Positions 31,852 to 41,209 of a stretch of 64,000 bases of DNA are shown piece by piece. How positions within the stretch are numbered: position 1 is the stretch's first letter; every line of letters starts with the position of its first letter. This stretch comes from Fulvimarina endophytica (lineage in GTDB: Bacteria > Pseudomonadota > Alphaproteobacteria > Rhizobiales > Rhizobiaceae). The notes under the pieces were generated by a model. It was not told the DNA's origin. It worked only from the letters and a program-made list of their open reading frames with translations, and ran no database searches. The stretch covers positions 1-64,000 of the forward strand of contig NZ_QURL01000004.1 in assembly GCF_003403015.1 (NCBI RefSeq). The letters run 5' to 3'. The position numbers were made by a program, and so were the translations under genes.

Positions 31852-31877
31852 AAAAGGGCGGCCCTCGAGCCGCCCTT
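31852..31877 (-). terminator. Rho-independent terminator of minCDE
   Basis: AAGGGCGGC (31854-31862) pairs with GCCGCCCTT (31869-31877) around a 6-nt loop, and on the minus strand four T residues follow (31852-31855). It lies 28 bp past the stop of minE and ends the min operon. Confidence 0.8.
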
Positions 31878-31905
31878 CATCAACAAAGTTTGTTGAACCG
31901 GCCGA

Positions 31906-32172
31906 TCAGGCCGCTTTCTTGATCTTCGCGTCGACGGGCAGTTCGATATCCACCTCGAGGGTCGAGAACTTGTCGCCCTTGTCCATCTTGACGGCGACCT
32001 TCTCGCCATCGACGCAGATATGCTTGGCGATGACCTGGATGATCTCCTCGCGCAGGAGGTTGACGAGATCGGAATGCTCGCCGTTCGTGCGCTCGTGGGC
32101 CAGCAGGATCTGCAGCCTTTCGCGCGCGGCCGGCGCGGTCGTGCGTTTCTGGAAGAAGTTGAACAGGCTCAT
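31906..32172 (-). CDS. minE: Cell division topological specificity factor MinE
   Basis: MinE drives oscillation of MinD by stimulating its ATPase at the membrane, so keeping the division site at mid-cell. The 88-aa product has the N-terminal MSLFNFFQK membrane-targeting helix, the anti-MinCD segment (ARERLQILLAHERT) and the topological specificity domain (LVNLLREEIIQVIAKHICVD). The start overlaps the minD stop by four bases (ATGA, 32169-32172). Open frames reading further upstream are not real. Confidence 0.96.
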   Translation of the reverse strand: MSLFNFFQKRTTAPAARERLQILLAHERTNGEHSDLVNLLREEIIQVIAKHICVDGEKVAVKMDKGDKFSTLEVDIELPVDAKIKKAA

Positions 32173-32984
32173 GCAGCCCTCCGGCCGAAGAACTTGCCGA
32201 GAAGGCCGCGCTTCTCGCCGGGGATCGACATCGGGACATCCTCGCCGGCGAGCCGGCGGGCGGCGTTCGTGTAGGCGAGCGCCGGGGCGCTGTTGTTGTC
32301 CGACATCGTCACCGGCGTGCCCAGATTGGAGGCGCGCAGGACGTCGAGGCTTTCGGGGATGATGCCGAGCAGCGGGATCGAGAGGATCTCCAGGACGTCG
32401 TCCACCTTCAGCATGTCGCCGCGATCGGCGCGGCTCGCATCGTAGCGGGTGAGGAGGAGATGCTTCTCGATGCGCTCGCCGTTCTCGGCCTTGGCGGTCT
32501 TGGAATCCAGCAGGCCGATGATGCGGTCGGAATCGCGCACCGAGGAAACTTCCGGATTGGTCACCACCACGGCGATGTCGGCATGGCGCATCGCGAGGGT
32601 CGCGCCGCGCTCGATGCCGGCCGGCGAATCGCAGACGATCCAGTCGAAGTCCTTGCGCAGCTCTTCCATGACCTTCTCCACGCCCTCGGCGGTGAGATTG
32701 TCCTTGTCGCGGGTCTGGGAGGCCGGCAGCAGAAACAGGGTCTCGCACCGCTTGTCGCGGATCAGCGCCTGGCTCAGCTTGGCATCGCCCTGAACCACGT
32801 TGATCAGATCGTAGACGACCCGGCGCTCGGCGCCCATCACGAGATCGAGATTGCGAAGTCCGACGTCGAAGTCGACGACGGCGACTTTCTCGCCGCGCTG
32901 GGCAAGGGCTGCGCCGAGCGCTGCCGTCGAGGTGGTCTTCCCGACGCCTCCCTTGCCCGATGTCACAACGATTGTCTTTGCCAT
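32169..32984 (-). CDS. minD: Septum site-determining ATPase MinD
   Basis: A 271-aa Walker ATPase of the ParA/MinD superfamily. The deviant Walker A is SGKGGVGKTT, followed by DFDVGLRNLDLVMG and Walker B-like DFDWIVCDSPAGIERGA. The C-terminus ends in a basic amphipathic helix (KRGLLGKFFGRRAA) that binds the membrane. ATG at 32984 is chosen, with AGGAG 9 nt upstream; the ATG at 32990, only 3 nt from that site, is the alternative. It sits between minC and minE in the standard order minC-minD-minE. Confidence 0.97.
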   Translation of the reverse strand: MAKTIVVTSGKGGVGKTTSTAALGAALAQRGEKVAVVDFDVGLRNLDLVMGAERRVVYDLINVVQGDAKLSQALIRDKRCETLFLLPASQTRDKDNLTAEGVEKVMEELRKDFDWIVCDSPAGIERGATLAMRHADIAVVVTNPEVSSVRDSDRIIGLLDSKTAKAENGERIEKHLLLTRYDASRADRGDMLKVDDVLEILSIPLLGIIPESLDVLRASNLGTPVTMSDNNSAPALAYTNAARRLAGEDVPMSIPGEKRGLLGKFFGRRAA

Positions 32985-33033
32985 GGTCATTTTCTCCTGG
33001 TTCCCAGCATCATGCCGGGATGGTCGGTTGGGT

Positions 33034-33822
33034 CTAGAGTCGGTCGGCGCGAATGGTTTCGCCATCGAGCCAGATGGTGACGGCCTGGCCTACGAGTTGC
33101 CGGTCGAGGTCGTCGGGCATCTTGTAGAGGCCGTCGATCGCGACGAGTTCGGCTTCGAGCTTGGAGCAGAAGATGCGGGCGTTCGAATTGCCGACGGAGC
33201 CCGCCAGTGCCCGGCCGCGCAGGGCGCCGTAGACATGGATGGAGCCGCCGGCGACGATCTCGGCGCCCGAGGAGACCGAGCCGACGACGGTCACGTCGCC
33301 CTCGGGAAAGATGATCGACTGGCCGGATCGCACCGGGCGGTCGACGACGAGGGAGGGAAGCTGGCCGGTCTCGGCGAGATGGACCGGCTGGGCCTCAGGC
33401 CGCGATTTCTCGGCGACGGCGGCAGCGGCCGCGGCACCGCTTTCGGCTGAACTTCCCGCCTGCGCGGCGGCCGGCTTCGGCGCCTCGGCGTCCGGATCGA
33501 TGTCGGCGGCCGGGCGGCCGCCCTTCATGGCGGGCGGCATGCCGAGCCCGAGGATCGAAGGCCTCGCGCCTTCGATGCCCATGATGCGGACAGAGCGTTC
33601 GCCCAGTTCGCCGATGAGATCCTTCAGTTCCTCCTGGGTGATGTCGAGGCCCTCGACATCGAGGACGATGGGCCGGCCGAGGAAGAAGCCGGTGGAGCGG
33701 CGCGCCAGATCATCCAGACGCGCAAGCCAGTTGTCGAAGGGCAGTTCGGGCGAAAGCTGGATCGCCAGGAAGGATCGGCCCTTCAGTCGGATCGGACGCT
33801 TGTCGGTGGAATTCTCGGACAT
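33034..33822 (-). CDS. minC: Septum formation inhibitor MinC
   Basis: MinC blocks FtsZ assembly away from mid-cell and is recruited by MinD. The 262-aa product has the N-terminal FtsZ-binding domain (RPIRLKGRSFLAIQLSPEL ... VLDVEGLDITQEELKDLI), an Ala/Pro-rich linker (about residues 115-150) longer than in E. coli, and the beta-helical MinD-binding domain (PVRSGQSIIFPEGDVTVVGSVSSGAEIVAGGSIHVYG). The ATG at 33822 is chosen because the part upstream of it is not homologous; the ATG at 33864 is an alternative. The gap to minD is 49 bp. Confidence 0.94.
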   Translation of the reverse strand: MSENSTDKRPIRLKGRSFLAIQLSPELPFDNWLARLDDLARRSTGFFLGRPIVLDVEGLDITQEELKDLIGELGERSVRIMGIEGARPSILGLGMPPAMKGGRPAADIDPDAEAPKPAAAQAGSSAESGAAAAAAVAEKSRPEAQPVHLAETGQLPSLVVDRPVRSGQSIIFPEGDVTVVGSVSSGAEIVAGGSIHVYGALRGRALAGSVGNSNARIFCSKLEAELVAIDGLYKMPDDLDRQLVGQAVTIWLDGETIRADRL

Positions 33823-34069
33823 TCGCTCGTCTGGTTCCGTCAGGTTCGTGACCGGGACCGTCATGGTCGCGGTGGGGTGGCACCGTCGCCGCGCGTCTCC
33901 AACGCACAACATGGTTTATCGAAGGTTACTGGCCGAGCCCTGCGCAAAACTGACGTTTTCCGAGGCTTCCCCCGGCCTGCCAGCTTACCGCAAATTTAGG
34001 CGGAACGGCGGAACGCCAGTGCGCTCGCATGTGTTTGCAAGGCGGACGAACAAATATCGGAGTGTTCAG

Positions 34070-34636
34070 ATGCGTATCGCCAAAACCACCGCCGCCTTCG
34101 CCGCCACCACGCTCCTCGCCCTCGGCGCCCTCTCCGCCGCGACCCCCGCTTCGGCGGCCGCCCTCAAGGTCGGAACGCTCGGCTGCCACAGCGATGGCTC
34201 GATCGGCTATGTCGTCGGCTCGCAGGACAAGCTGGTCTGCGAGTTCACGCCCATCGGCAGCGGCGACACCGCCCTTTATGCCGGCACGCTCGACACGACC
34301 GGCCTTTCGGTCGGTGCCACCGGTCGCACCGTGATGACCTGGGCGGTCGTCTCGCTCGATGGGTCTGCGGCCCAGCCGGGCAGTCTCGCCGGCACCTATG
34401 TGGGCGCCTCGGCCAATGCCTCGGCCTTTGTCGGCGGCGGCGTCAACGCGCTCGTCGGCGGCTCCAACGACAGCCTCTCGCTTCAGCCGTTGAGCCTCAC
34501 CGGCCAGGAGGGCATCAACGCCACGCTCGGCGTCGCCAAGCTCCAGCTGCTTCCGGCAGCACCCGTTCTTGCGGGCGAGCCCGTGGTTCCGATCGCCGTC
34601 GCCCCCGCCGGCGGTAACGCCGTCGTCCCCCGCTGA
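34070..34636 (+). CDS. Secreted DUF992 protein
   Basis: A 188-aa exported protein. A signal peptide is clear (RIAKTTAAFAATTLLALGALSAATPASAA), followed by LKVGTLGCHSDGSIGYVVGSQDKLVCEFTP, the family hallmark with its two cysteines. DUF992 proteins are typical of Rhizobiales and unknown in function; the sequence has many small residues and looks beta-rich. GGAG lies 8 nt before the ATG. It is divergent from minC and followed by repeat copy B. Confidence 0.9.
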   Translation: MRIAKTTAAFAATTLLALGALSAATPASAAALKVGTLGCHSDGSIGYVVGSQDKLVCEFTPIGSGDTALYAGTLDTTGLSVGATGRTVMTWAVVSLDGSAAQPGSLAGTYVGASANASAFVGGGVNALVGGSNDSLSLQPLSLTGQEGINATLGVAKLQLLPAAPVLAGEPVVPIAVAPAGGNAVVPR

Positions 34637-34658
34637 TCGCCCCGCTCTGATCACTGAG

Positions 34659-34755
34659 GCATCGGACCGAAGAGTGGGCAAGGGTTTCGGACCATCCGAT
34701 GCGTCGGGAAACAGCCGGCGCCCCGGACCCGGTCCTTGAGACGGGCCCGGGTCTC
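34659..34755. repeat. Two-hairpin intergenic repeat, copy B (degenerate)
   Basis: GCATCGGACCGAA (from 34659) and CCATCCGATGC (ending at 34702) are the two ends of the first palindrome seen in copy A. The second hairpin (34721-34755) has changed bases, with CCCGGACCCGG opposite CGGGCCCGGG, so this is the most decayed of the four copies. It is placed 22 nt after the DUF992 stop codon, in the mRNA 3' region. Confidence 0.8.
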
Positions 34756-34910
34756 TCGCGCGGCACCGCCTTTCAGCCTCTCGACATCCAAGGCCCGCCG
34801 GCTCGCCCCCGGCGGGCCTCGTCGTATCCGGCCGCAGGCGACGATCGAAACACCGGCGCGCGAACACCCGGTGATTTGACACCGGTGCGAGCCTCGTGGG
34901 ACGGATGTGG

Positions 34911-34997
34911 CGCAAAGCGACAGGGGCATCCGGCAGAGACCGGGTTGAGAAGCACCCTTTGAACCTGAACCGGATCATACCGGCGGAGGAAGTTGCG
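34911..34997 (+). promoter_or_regulatory. TPP riboswitch (THI element)
   Basis: The conserved core is present in order: CAGGGGCATCC, TTGAGA (34946-34951, the CUGAGA loop), ACCCTTTGAACCTGAACCGG and ATCATACCGGCGGAGGAAG. The closing P1 helix is CGCAA (34911-34915) with TTGCG (34993-34997). It lies 74 bp upstream of thiD and should switch off expression when thiamine diphosphate binds, either by sequestering the ribosome binding site or by termination. Confidence 0.95.
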
Positions 34998-35071
34998 ACG
35001 GCCTGCTTTCATCGCTCAGGTCCTGGCGCGTCTTCGGCTCCATCGGCGAATCCCATGCGGCGAGGCGGACG

Positions 35072-35875
35072 ATGGTCCCGAACATTCTTTCGATCGCCGG
35101 CTCCGATCCTTCGGGCGGAGCCGGCATCCAGGCCGATATCAAGGCGATCAGCGCGAATGGCGGCTATGCCATGGCCGCGATCACGGCGCTCACCGCCCAG
35201 AACACCCGGGGCGTTCGCAGCTTCGTCCTCGCAGGCCCCGACATGGTTCGCGCGCAGATCGAGGCGATCGTCGAGGACATCCGCATCGATGCGATCAAGA
35301 TCGGCATGCTCGGCGATGTCGAGACCACCCTCCTCGTCGCCGAACTCCTCGCGCAAATCGATGCGCCGGTGGTCGTCGATCCGGTGATGATCGCCAAGGG
35401 CGGCGACCGGCTCCTGTCCGAAGACGCCGTGGCCGCGCTGCGCGACCACCTTCTCCCGCGCGCAAGCCTCCTCACCCCCAATCTGCCGGAGGCCGCAGCG
35501 CTTCTCGGCGAGACGGGGGCAAAGACGCCCGAGGAGATGCGCGATCAGGGGCGCCGGCTTCTCGAACTCGGCTGCGGGGCGGTCCTCGTGAAGGGCGGCC
35601 ATCTTCCCGGAGAGGAGGCGATCGACGTTCTCGTCACGCGGGAGGAGGAGATCTGGCTCGAGGCGAGGCGCTTCGACACCCGCAACACCCACGGCACCGG
35701 CTGCACCCTGTCATCCGCGCTCGCGACCGAACTCGGGCACGGCCGCAATCTCAAAGAGGCCGCATACCGGGCCAAAGCCTATATCGGCGGGGCCATCGCG
35801 GGGGCGGACCGCCTCGATGTCGGCCGGGGCCAGGGCCCGACCCACCACTTCCACGCATTCGCGGACGGTGACTGA
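35072..35875 (+). CDS. thiD: Hydroxymethylpyrimidine (phosphate) kinase
   Basis: ThiD phosphorylates HMP and HMP-phosphate to give HMP diphosphate, one of the two precursors of thiamine phosphate. The 267-aa ribokinase-fold protein has the opening ILSIAGSDPSGGAGIQADIKA (substrate site), VVVDPVMIAKGGDRLL, and the ATP/anion-hole motif NTHGTGCTLSSALATEL. The TPP riboswitch directly upstream confirms its pathway. It ends 33 bp before phoB, which converges on it. Confidence 0.97.
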   Translation: MVPNILSIAGSDPSGGAGIQADIKAISANGGYAMAAITALTAQNTRGVRSFVLAGPDMVRAQIEAIVEDIRIDAIKIGMLGDVETTLLVAELLAQIDAPVVVDPVMIAKGGDRLLSEDAVAALRDHLLPRASLLTPNLPEAAALLGETGAKTPEEMRDQGRRLLELGCGAVLVKGGHLPGEEAIDVLVTREEEIWLEARRFDTRNTHGTGCTLSSALATELGHGRNLKEAAYRAKAYIGGAIAGADRLDVGRGQGPTHHFHAFADGD

Positions 35876-35908
35876 CGGGCACCGGCCGAAAGGCGTCACG
35901 CCGCGGGG

Positions 35909-36649
35909 TCAGCCCGCGGCAGCTTCCCTTGCCCGCGGACGCGGCGCCGCCTTGCCGGCGAGAAACTGCTCGTCCAGCGCATAGCCCGCCCCGCGAACGG
36001 TCCTGATCGGATCGCGGTCTCGCGTTCGGTTGATCGCCTTGCGCAGCCGGCCCACATGCACGTCCACCGTGCGCTCGTCCACGTAGATGTCGCGACCCCA
36101 GACCCCGTCGAGAAGCTGTTCGCGCGTGAACACCCGGCCGGGCGACTGCATGAAGAATTCGAGAAGCTTGTATTCGGTCGGTCCGAGCTTCAGCTCGCGG
36201 CCCGATCGGCGGACGCGGTGGGCCGAACGGTCGATCTCGAGATCGCCGGCCGTCAGGACGCTGGCGACCTTTTCGGGATTCGCCCTGCGCAGCATGCCTT
36301 TGACGCGTGCCGTGAGCTCGCGCATGGAGAAGGGCTTGACCACGTAATCGTCGGCCCCGACCGAAAGGCCCTGGACGCGCTCGCTCTCCTCGCCCCGTGC
36401 CGTCAGCATGATCACGGGAAGCTGCGCGGTCTCCGGCCGCTGGCGCAGGCGCCGGCAGATCTCGACCCCGGACAGCCCCGGCAGCATCCAGTCGAGGACG
36501 AGAAGATCGGGCACGTCCTCCTTCAGGCGAAGATCGGCCTCGTCGCCCCGGGCGATGACCTCGACCTCGTAGCCTTCCGCTTCCAGGTTGTAGCGCAGGA
36601 GAACGCCCAGCGCCTCCTCGTCCTCGACGACGGTGACCCGGAGGCTCAT
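35909..36649 (-). CDS. phoB: Phosphate response regulator PhoB
   Basis: A 246-aa OmpR-type response regulator that binds Pho boxes. The receiver domain (residues 1-120) has the acidic pair EDEE, the phospho-acceptor Asp in LLVLDWMLPG (about 53) and Lys in VVKPFSM; the winged-helix domain ends with VDVHVGRLRKAI and RTVRGAGYAL. A short Ala/Arg-rich tail follows. It overlaps the phoU stop by four bases (36646-36649), so it is the last gene of the phoR-pstSCAB-phoU-phoB operon. Confidence 0.96.
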   Translation of the reverse strand: MSLRVTVVEDEEALGVLLRYNLEAEGYEVEVIARGDEADLRLKEDVPDLLVLDWMLPGLSGVEICRRLRQRPETAQLPVIMLTARGEESERVQGLSVGADDYVVKPFSMRELTARVKGMLRRANPEKVASVLTAGDLEIDRSAHRVRRSGRELKLGPTEYKLLEFFMQSPGRVFTREQLLDGVWGRDIYVDERTVDVHVGRLRKAINRTRDRDPIRTVRGAGYALDEQFLAGKAAPRPRAREAAAG

Positions 36650-37383
36650 TCGCTCGCGGCCTCCACGGCCTGCTCGACGCTTTTCTGGGTGACGGAGGCG
36701 GACCGGTCGCCCTTCGAGCGTTCGGTCACCATTTCCTGCCCGGTGCGGATGTAGAAGACCGTCTCGGCGATATTGGTCGCGTGGTCGCCGATCCGCTCGA
36801 TGTTCTTGGCGCTGAACAGGAGATGGGTGCAGGAGGTGATGTTGCGCGGATCCTCCATCATGTAGGTCAGGAGTTCGCGGAAGATCGAGGTATAGACGGC
36901 GTCGATCTGCTCGTCGCTCTCGCGGATCGCGGCCGCGCGCTCGTGGTCGCGCGTCGCATAGGCGTCGAGAACGTCCTTCAGCTGGTCGATCGCCAGTTCC
37001 GACAGGTGCTCGATGCCGCGTACGAGCTGTCCCGGCTGGGGATGTCGGTGCACCGCCAGAACCCGCTTGGAGATGTTCTTGGCGAGATCCCCGATCCGCT
37101 CCAGATCGTTCGAGATGCGGATCGCGCCCACGATCTCGCGCAGGTCGAGGGCGATCGGCTGGCGCTTGCCGATGGTCATGATCGCCTTCTCGTCGACCTC
37201 GCGCTGGGAGGCGTCGAGAATCACGTCGTCGGCGATCACCGACTGGGCGATGCTCGCATCGCCCTTGACCAGCGCCGTCACCGACTGCTGCAGCATGCGC
37301 TCGGCCTGCCCGCCCATCTCCGAGATCCGGCGGACGATGTATTTCAGCTCGTCCTCGTAGGAGGAAACGATATGCGAAGCCAT
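36646..37383 (-). CDS. phoU: Phosphate signalling protein PhoU
   Basis: A 245-aa all-helical, metal-binding protein that keeps PhoR/PstSCAB signalling off when phosphate is plentiful. Two related three-helix repeats each carry the E/DxxxD motif, in RISNDLERIGDLAKNI and SAKNIERIGDHATNIAETV. Length and repeats fit PhoU. It follows pstB by 106 bp and overlaps phoB in an ATGA junction. Confidence 0.97.
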   Translation of the reverse strand: MASHIVSSYEDELKYIVRRISEMGGQAERMLQQSVTALVKGDASIAQSVIADDVILDASQREVDEKAIMTIGKRQPIALDLREIVGAIRISNDLERIGDLAKNISKRVLAVHRHPQPGQLVRGIEHLSELAIDQLKDVLDAYATRDHERAAAIRESDEQIDAVYTSIFRELLTYMMEDPRNITSCTHLLFSAKNIERIGDHATNIAETVFYIRTGQEMVTERSKGDRSASVTQKSVEQAVEAASE

Positions 37384-37489
37384 GGGGGCCTCCCTGGAAA
37401 TGAGTGCTCGTGCGGCCGGTCCGGCCGATCGCGCCGAACCCTGTCATGGCGGGACGGCGCCCCTCGAAGCGCCCTCCCCTCGTATCGGA

Positions 37490-38302
37490 TCAGCCGAAGC
37501 GGCCCATGATGTAGTCCTGGGTCCGCTTGTCGCTGGGATTGGAGAACATCATCTCGGTATCCCCGACTTCGGCGAGATCGCCGAGATGGAACATCGCGGT
37601 CTGCTGGCTGACGCGCGCCGCCTGCTGCATCGAATGGGTGACGATGACGATCGTGTAGTTCTGCTTGAGCTCGTCGATCAGTTCCTCGACGGTGGCCGTC
37701 GCGATCGGATCGAGGGCCGAGCAGGGCTCGTCCATCAGGATGACCTCGGGCGAGACCGCGATCGCGCGGGCGATGCACAGCCGCTGCTGCTGGCCGCCCG
37801 AAAGCCCGGTGCCGGGCTCGTCCAGCCGGTCCTTCACCTCGTTGTAGAGGCCCGCCTTCTTCAGCGAGGTGTGGACGATCTCCTCCAGTTCGTCCTTGGT
37901 CTTGGCAAGGCCGTGGATCTTGGGGCCGTAGGCGACGTTCTCCCAGATCGACTTGGGGAACGGGTTGGGCTTCTGGAACACCATGCCCACCCGCGCGCGC
38001 AGTTCCACCACGTCGAGGTCGGGATCGTAGATGTTCTCGCCGTCGAGAAGGATCGTGCCGGCGACCTTGGCCGCGTCGATCGTGTCGTTCATCCGGTTGA
38101 GGCAGCGCAGATAGGTCGACTTCCCGCAGCCCGACGGACCGATCAGCGCCGTCACCTGGCGTTCGTAGACCTCGAGGTCGATCCCGTTCAGGGCCTGCTT
38201 CTGGCCGTAATGGACGGTGACCTTCTCGGTCTTCATCTTGATCGTGCGGTTGGGGGTCACGGAGGCTCTTTCGTTCAGCGTCGCTTGGATGTTTTCCATC
38301 AT
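37490..38302 (-). CDS. pstB: Phosphate ABC transporter ATP-binding protein PstB
   Basis: A 270-aa ATPase that energises phosphate uptake. Walker A is GPSGCGKST, the Q-loop is VFQKPNPFP, the signature is [14 protein letters not shown] and Walker B is [25 protein letters not shown] is the family's start of the ATPase core. Seven bases separate it from pstA, so it is translated as part of the operon. It begins with two Met codons (MMENIQ). Confidence 0.98.
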   Translation of the reverse strand: MMENIQATLNERASVTPNRTIKMKTEKVTVHYGQKQALNGIDLEVYERQVTALIGPSGCGKSTYLRCLNRMNDTIDAAKVAGTILLDGENIYDPDLDVVELRARVGMVFQKPNPFPKSIWENVAYGPKIHGLAKTKDELEEIVHTSLKKAGLYNEVKDRLDEPGTGLSGGQQQRLCIARAIAVSPEVILMDEPCSALDPIATATVEELIDELKQNYTIVIVTHSMQQAARVSQQTAMFHLGDLAEVGDTEMMFSNPSDKRTQDYIMGRFG

Positions 38303-38308
38303 ATCAGT

Positions 38309-39631
38309 CTACCACCGTCGTTCGAAGCGGCGACGCAGGAAGATCGCCGTGAGGTTCATGAGCGCAAGGAAGCCGAGAAGGATCATGATGGCGCCGGAGG
38401 TGCGTTCCTGGAAGGCGCGCTCGGCCTCGTTGGCCCACATGTAGATCTGCACCGGCAGGGCCGTCGCCGGATCGAGCGGCGTGTCGGGATAGTCGGCGAC
38501 GAAGGCGACCATGCCGATGAGAAGCAGCGGCGCCGTCTCGCCGAGCGCCTGGGCAAGGCCGATGATGGTGCCGGTGAGAATGCCGGGCGCGGCGAGCGGC
38601 AGCACGTGCTGGAACACGGTCTGGGTGCGCGAGGCTCCGAGGCCGAGGGCCGCCCAGCGGATCGAAGGCGGAACGGCCCGAAGCGCCGCGCGCGTCGCGA
38701 TGATGATCGTCGGAAGCGTCATCAGGGTGAGCACCAGTCCGCCGACGAGGGCGGCCGAGCGCGGCAGCCCGAACCAGTTGATGAAGACCGCGAGCCCGAG
38801 GATACCGAAGACGATCGAGGGCACCGCCGCCAGATTGTTGATGTTCACCTCGATGAGATCGGTGAAGCGGTTCTTCGGCGCGAACTCCTCCAGATAGATC
38901 GAGGCCGCGACGCCGATCGGCAGCGCGAGCGCCAGAACGATCAGCATCATATAGGCCGAGCCGATGATCGCGACCCCAACGCCGGCGGTCTCGGCCCGCG
39001 AGGAGGCGCCGGAGGTGAACAGGCCCCAGTTGAAGTTCTGCGCGATCGCGCCCTTGGCCTCCAGCTCCTCGATATAGCGCAGCTGCAGATCGCTGATCGG
39101 GCGGCGGTTTTCGGGCACGTTGAGGTCGTATTGGCCCTTCAGCGCGCTGTCGAGCTGGGAGCTCGCATAGAGCCAGACCTCCTGCGTCGTGCCGATCGCC
39201 GACAGGTCGCTCATCACGATGTCGCGCAGCTCGGTTCGCACGCCCTGGGAGATCAGCCCGTTGGCGGCGGTCACCGCCTGCCTGTCCTCGGGGTCGATGC
39301 CGAGAAGCCGGATCAGGCCGTCGCGGGCGAGCTGGGGATAGTTCGCCATCAAGAGCTTGGTCTCGTTCTCCGCAGCGTCCTGCGGCGTGCCGAGAATCTC
39401 CTCGGAGAACGTGATCGGAACCTGGATCTCGGTCTGGAAGAAGGCCGTATAGCCCTTCGAGACGACGCTCCAGAGGAGGATGCACAGGAAGGTCACGCCG
39501 AGGACGATCGCGAAGATGCCATAGGCCTTGAACCGGCGCTCGGCGGCGTAGCGCTTCTTGATCCCGATATCGCGGCGATTGGTGGACGAATGCGTCCGCC
39601 CCTCGGCGCCCGTTGCGGTCGTATCGGTCAT
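38309..39631 (-). CDS. pstA: Phosphate ABC transporter permease PstA
   Basis: A 440-aa permease, longer than the roughly 300 aa of E. coli. An N-terminal membrane helix (FKAYGIFAIVLGVTFLCILL) is followed by a hydrophilic insert of about 130 residues (DUF3333-type), then the usual ABC permease core with EFAPKNRFTDLIEVNINNLAAVPSIVFGILG and ALGETAPLLLIG. The insert would lie on the periplasmic side. It overlaps the pstC stop (39628-39631). Confidence 0.95.
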   Translation of the reverse strand: MTDTTATGAEGRTHSSTNRRDIGIKKRYAAERRFKAYGIFAIVLGVTFLCILLWSVVSKGYTAFFQTEIQVPITFSEEILGTPQDAAENETKLLMANYPQLARDGLIRLLGIDPEDRQAVTAANGLISQGVRTELRDIVMSDLSAIGTTQEVWLYASSQLDSALKGQYDLNVPENRRPISDLQLRYIEELEAKGAIAQNFNWGLFTSGASSRAETAGVGVAIIGSAYMMLIVLALALPIGVAASIYLEEFAPKNRFTDLIEVNINNLAAVPSIVFGILGLAVFINWFGLPRSAALVGGLVLTLMTLPTIIIATRAALRAVPPSIRWAALGLGASRTQTVFQHVLPLAAPGILTGTIIGLAQALGETAPLLLIGMVAFVADYPDTPLDPATALPVQIYMWANEAERAFQERTSGAIMILLGFLALMNLTAIFLRRRFERRW

Positions 39632-41118
39632 TCGTACTGTTCCTTGTACTTCCGCACGATGTAGAGCGCGTAGACATTGAGGCAGAGCGTGATCACGAAG
39701 AGCGTGATGCCGAGCGCGAAGGCGACGAGCGTCTGGGGCGAGGTGAATTCCAGGTCACCCGTCAGCTGCTGCACGATCTTCACGGTGATCGTCGTCATCG
39801 CCTCGAAGGGATTGATCGTGAGGTTCGCCGCGACACCCGCCGCCAGCACCACGATCATCGTCTCGCCGATGGCGCGCGAGGCCGTGAGCAGGAGCGCCGA
39901 GACGATGCCCGGGAGCGCTGCCGGCAGCACCACCTTCTTGATCGTCTCCGACCGGGTCGCCCCGAGCCCGAGCGAGCCGTCGCGCAGCGAACCGGGCACT
40001 GAGGTGATGATGTCGTCGGAGAGCGAGGAGACGAAGGGGATCAGCATGATGCCCATGACGAAACCCGCCGTCAGCACGCTCTGGGCCTGGATGAAGGCGG
40101 AGTAGTCGCCGGTCAGGAGCCCGGAGATCTGGGCCGAGAGATCGCGGAAGAACGGACCCACCGTGACGAGGGCGAAGAAGCCGTAGACGATGGTCGGGAT
40201 GCCGGCGAGCACTTCGAGGAGGGGCTTTGCGACCGATCGCACCCGGTTGCTCGCATATTCGGCCATGTAGATCGCGGCGAAGAGGCCGATCGGCACGGCG
40301 ACCAGCATGGCGACGAAGCCGATATAGAGCGTGCCGGCGAGAAGCGGGATCAGCCCGAACTGCCCTTCGGCCCCGCCCGAGCCCGCCGCCGCGAAGCGCG
40401 GCTCCCAGACCGTGCCGAAGAAGAACGTCCAGGGATCGACGCGGGCGAAGAAGTCGGCGCTCTCCGAAACGAGAGAAATGACGATGCCGACCGTCGTCAG
40501 GATCGCGATCGAGGAGGCGATCACGAGCATCGAGTTGACGACCGATTCCACCTTGTTGCGCGCGCGCAGGCGGGTGCGGATCCCCCGATAGCCGTGGAAG
40601 GTCCCGATCGCGGCAAGGGCGATCACGACGAGGGTCATCGCCCAGCGGCTGATGTCCTGAAAGGCGTTCCGCTCGATGGCGAGCGGGATCATCCAGTCGG
40701 CGCTCGCCGAGGCGACGGGCACGCCATACTGGCGAAACAGCGGCACGGCCTCTGCGATCGGGGTCTCGGCCGTCACGGTCTCACGCTCGCTTTCGGGTAG
40801 CGCGCGAAGGCCCGAGCCGATCGATTCGACGATGCCGTAGGCGAGATCGTCCGTCAGGTTCGCCTCGGCGACCGCCCCTTCGGGAAAATCGCCGCGCACG
40901 TTCAGCTCGTTGAGGATCGGCGAGGCGATCAGCCAGACCGACAGCACCAGAAGCGCCGGGATCACGCCCCAGGTGAACACGTAGCTCGCATGGTAGACCG
41001 GGCGCGAATGCGGCTTGCGCCCGCCCTCGGCACGAAGCGCGGAGCCCCGGCGAAAGCCCAGGGTCGCACCGATCGCGCCGATCAGGAGGACGATGGCGAT
41101 AATCGTGAAGGTCGACAC
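39628..41118 (-). CDS. pstC: Phosphate ABC transporter permease PstC
   Basis: A 496-aa permease with a long N-terminal part: two extra helices and a hydrophilic domain (about residues 60-150) before the core. The core motif is AEYASNRVRSVAKPLLEVLAGIPTIVYGFFALV, then LRDGSLGLGATRSETIKKVVLP and the conserved ASRAIGETMIVV. The start is GTG at 41118 with AAGG 9 nt upstream. PstC with PstA forms the phosphate channel. A 269-nt gap with hairpins separates it from pstS. Confidence 0.95.
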   Translation of the reverse strand: MSTFTIIAIVLLIGAIGATLGFRRGSALRAEGGRKPHSRPVYHASYVFTWGVIPALLVLSVWLIASPILNELNVRGDFPEGAVAEANLTDDLAYGIVESIGSGLRALPESERETVTAETPIAEAVPLFRQYGVPVASASADWMIPLAIERNAFQDISRWAMTLVVIALAAIGTFHGYRGIRTRLRARNKVESVVNSMLVIASSIAILTTVGIVISLVSESADFFARVDPWTFFFGTVWEPRFAAAGSGGAEGQFGLIPLLAGTLYIGFVAMLVAVPIGLFAAIYMAEYASNRVRSVAKPLLEVLAGIPTIVYGFFALVTVGPFFRDLSAQISGLLTGDYSAFIQAQSVLTAGFVMGIMLIPFVSSLSDDIITSVPGSLRDGSLGLGATRSETIKKVVLPAALPGIVSALLLTASRAIGETMIVVLAAGVAANLTINPFEAMTTITVKIVQQLTGDLEFTSPQTLVAFALGITLFVITLCLNVYALYIVRKYKEQYE

Positions 41119-41209
41119 GGAATGCGCCTTTCAGGAAGTTGGACCTGCCGCAGGGGCGCAAGGTCCGGGCCGATGGCCGGCAATGACACGCTGCGGCGGA
41201 GGCTTCGCC

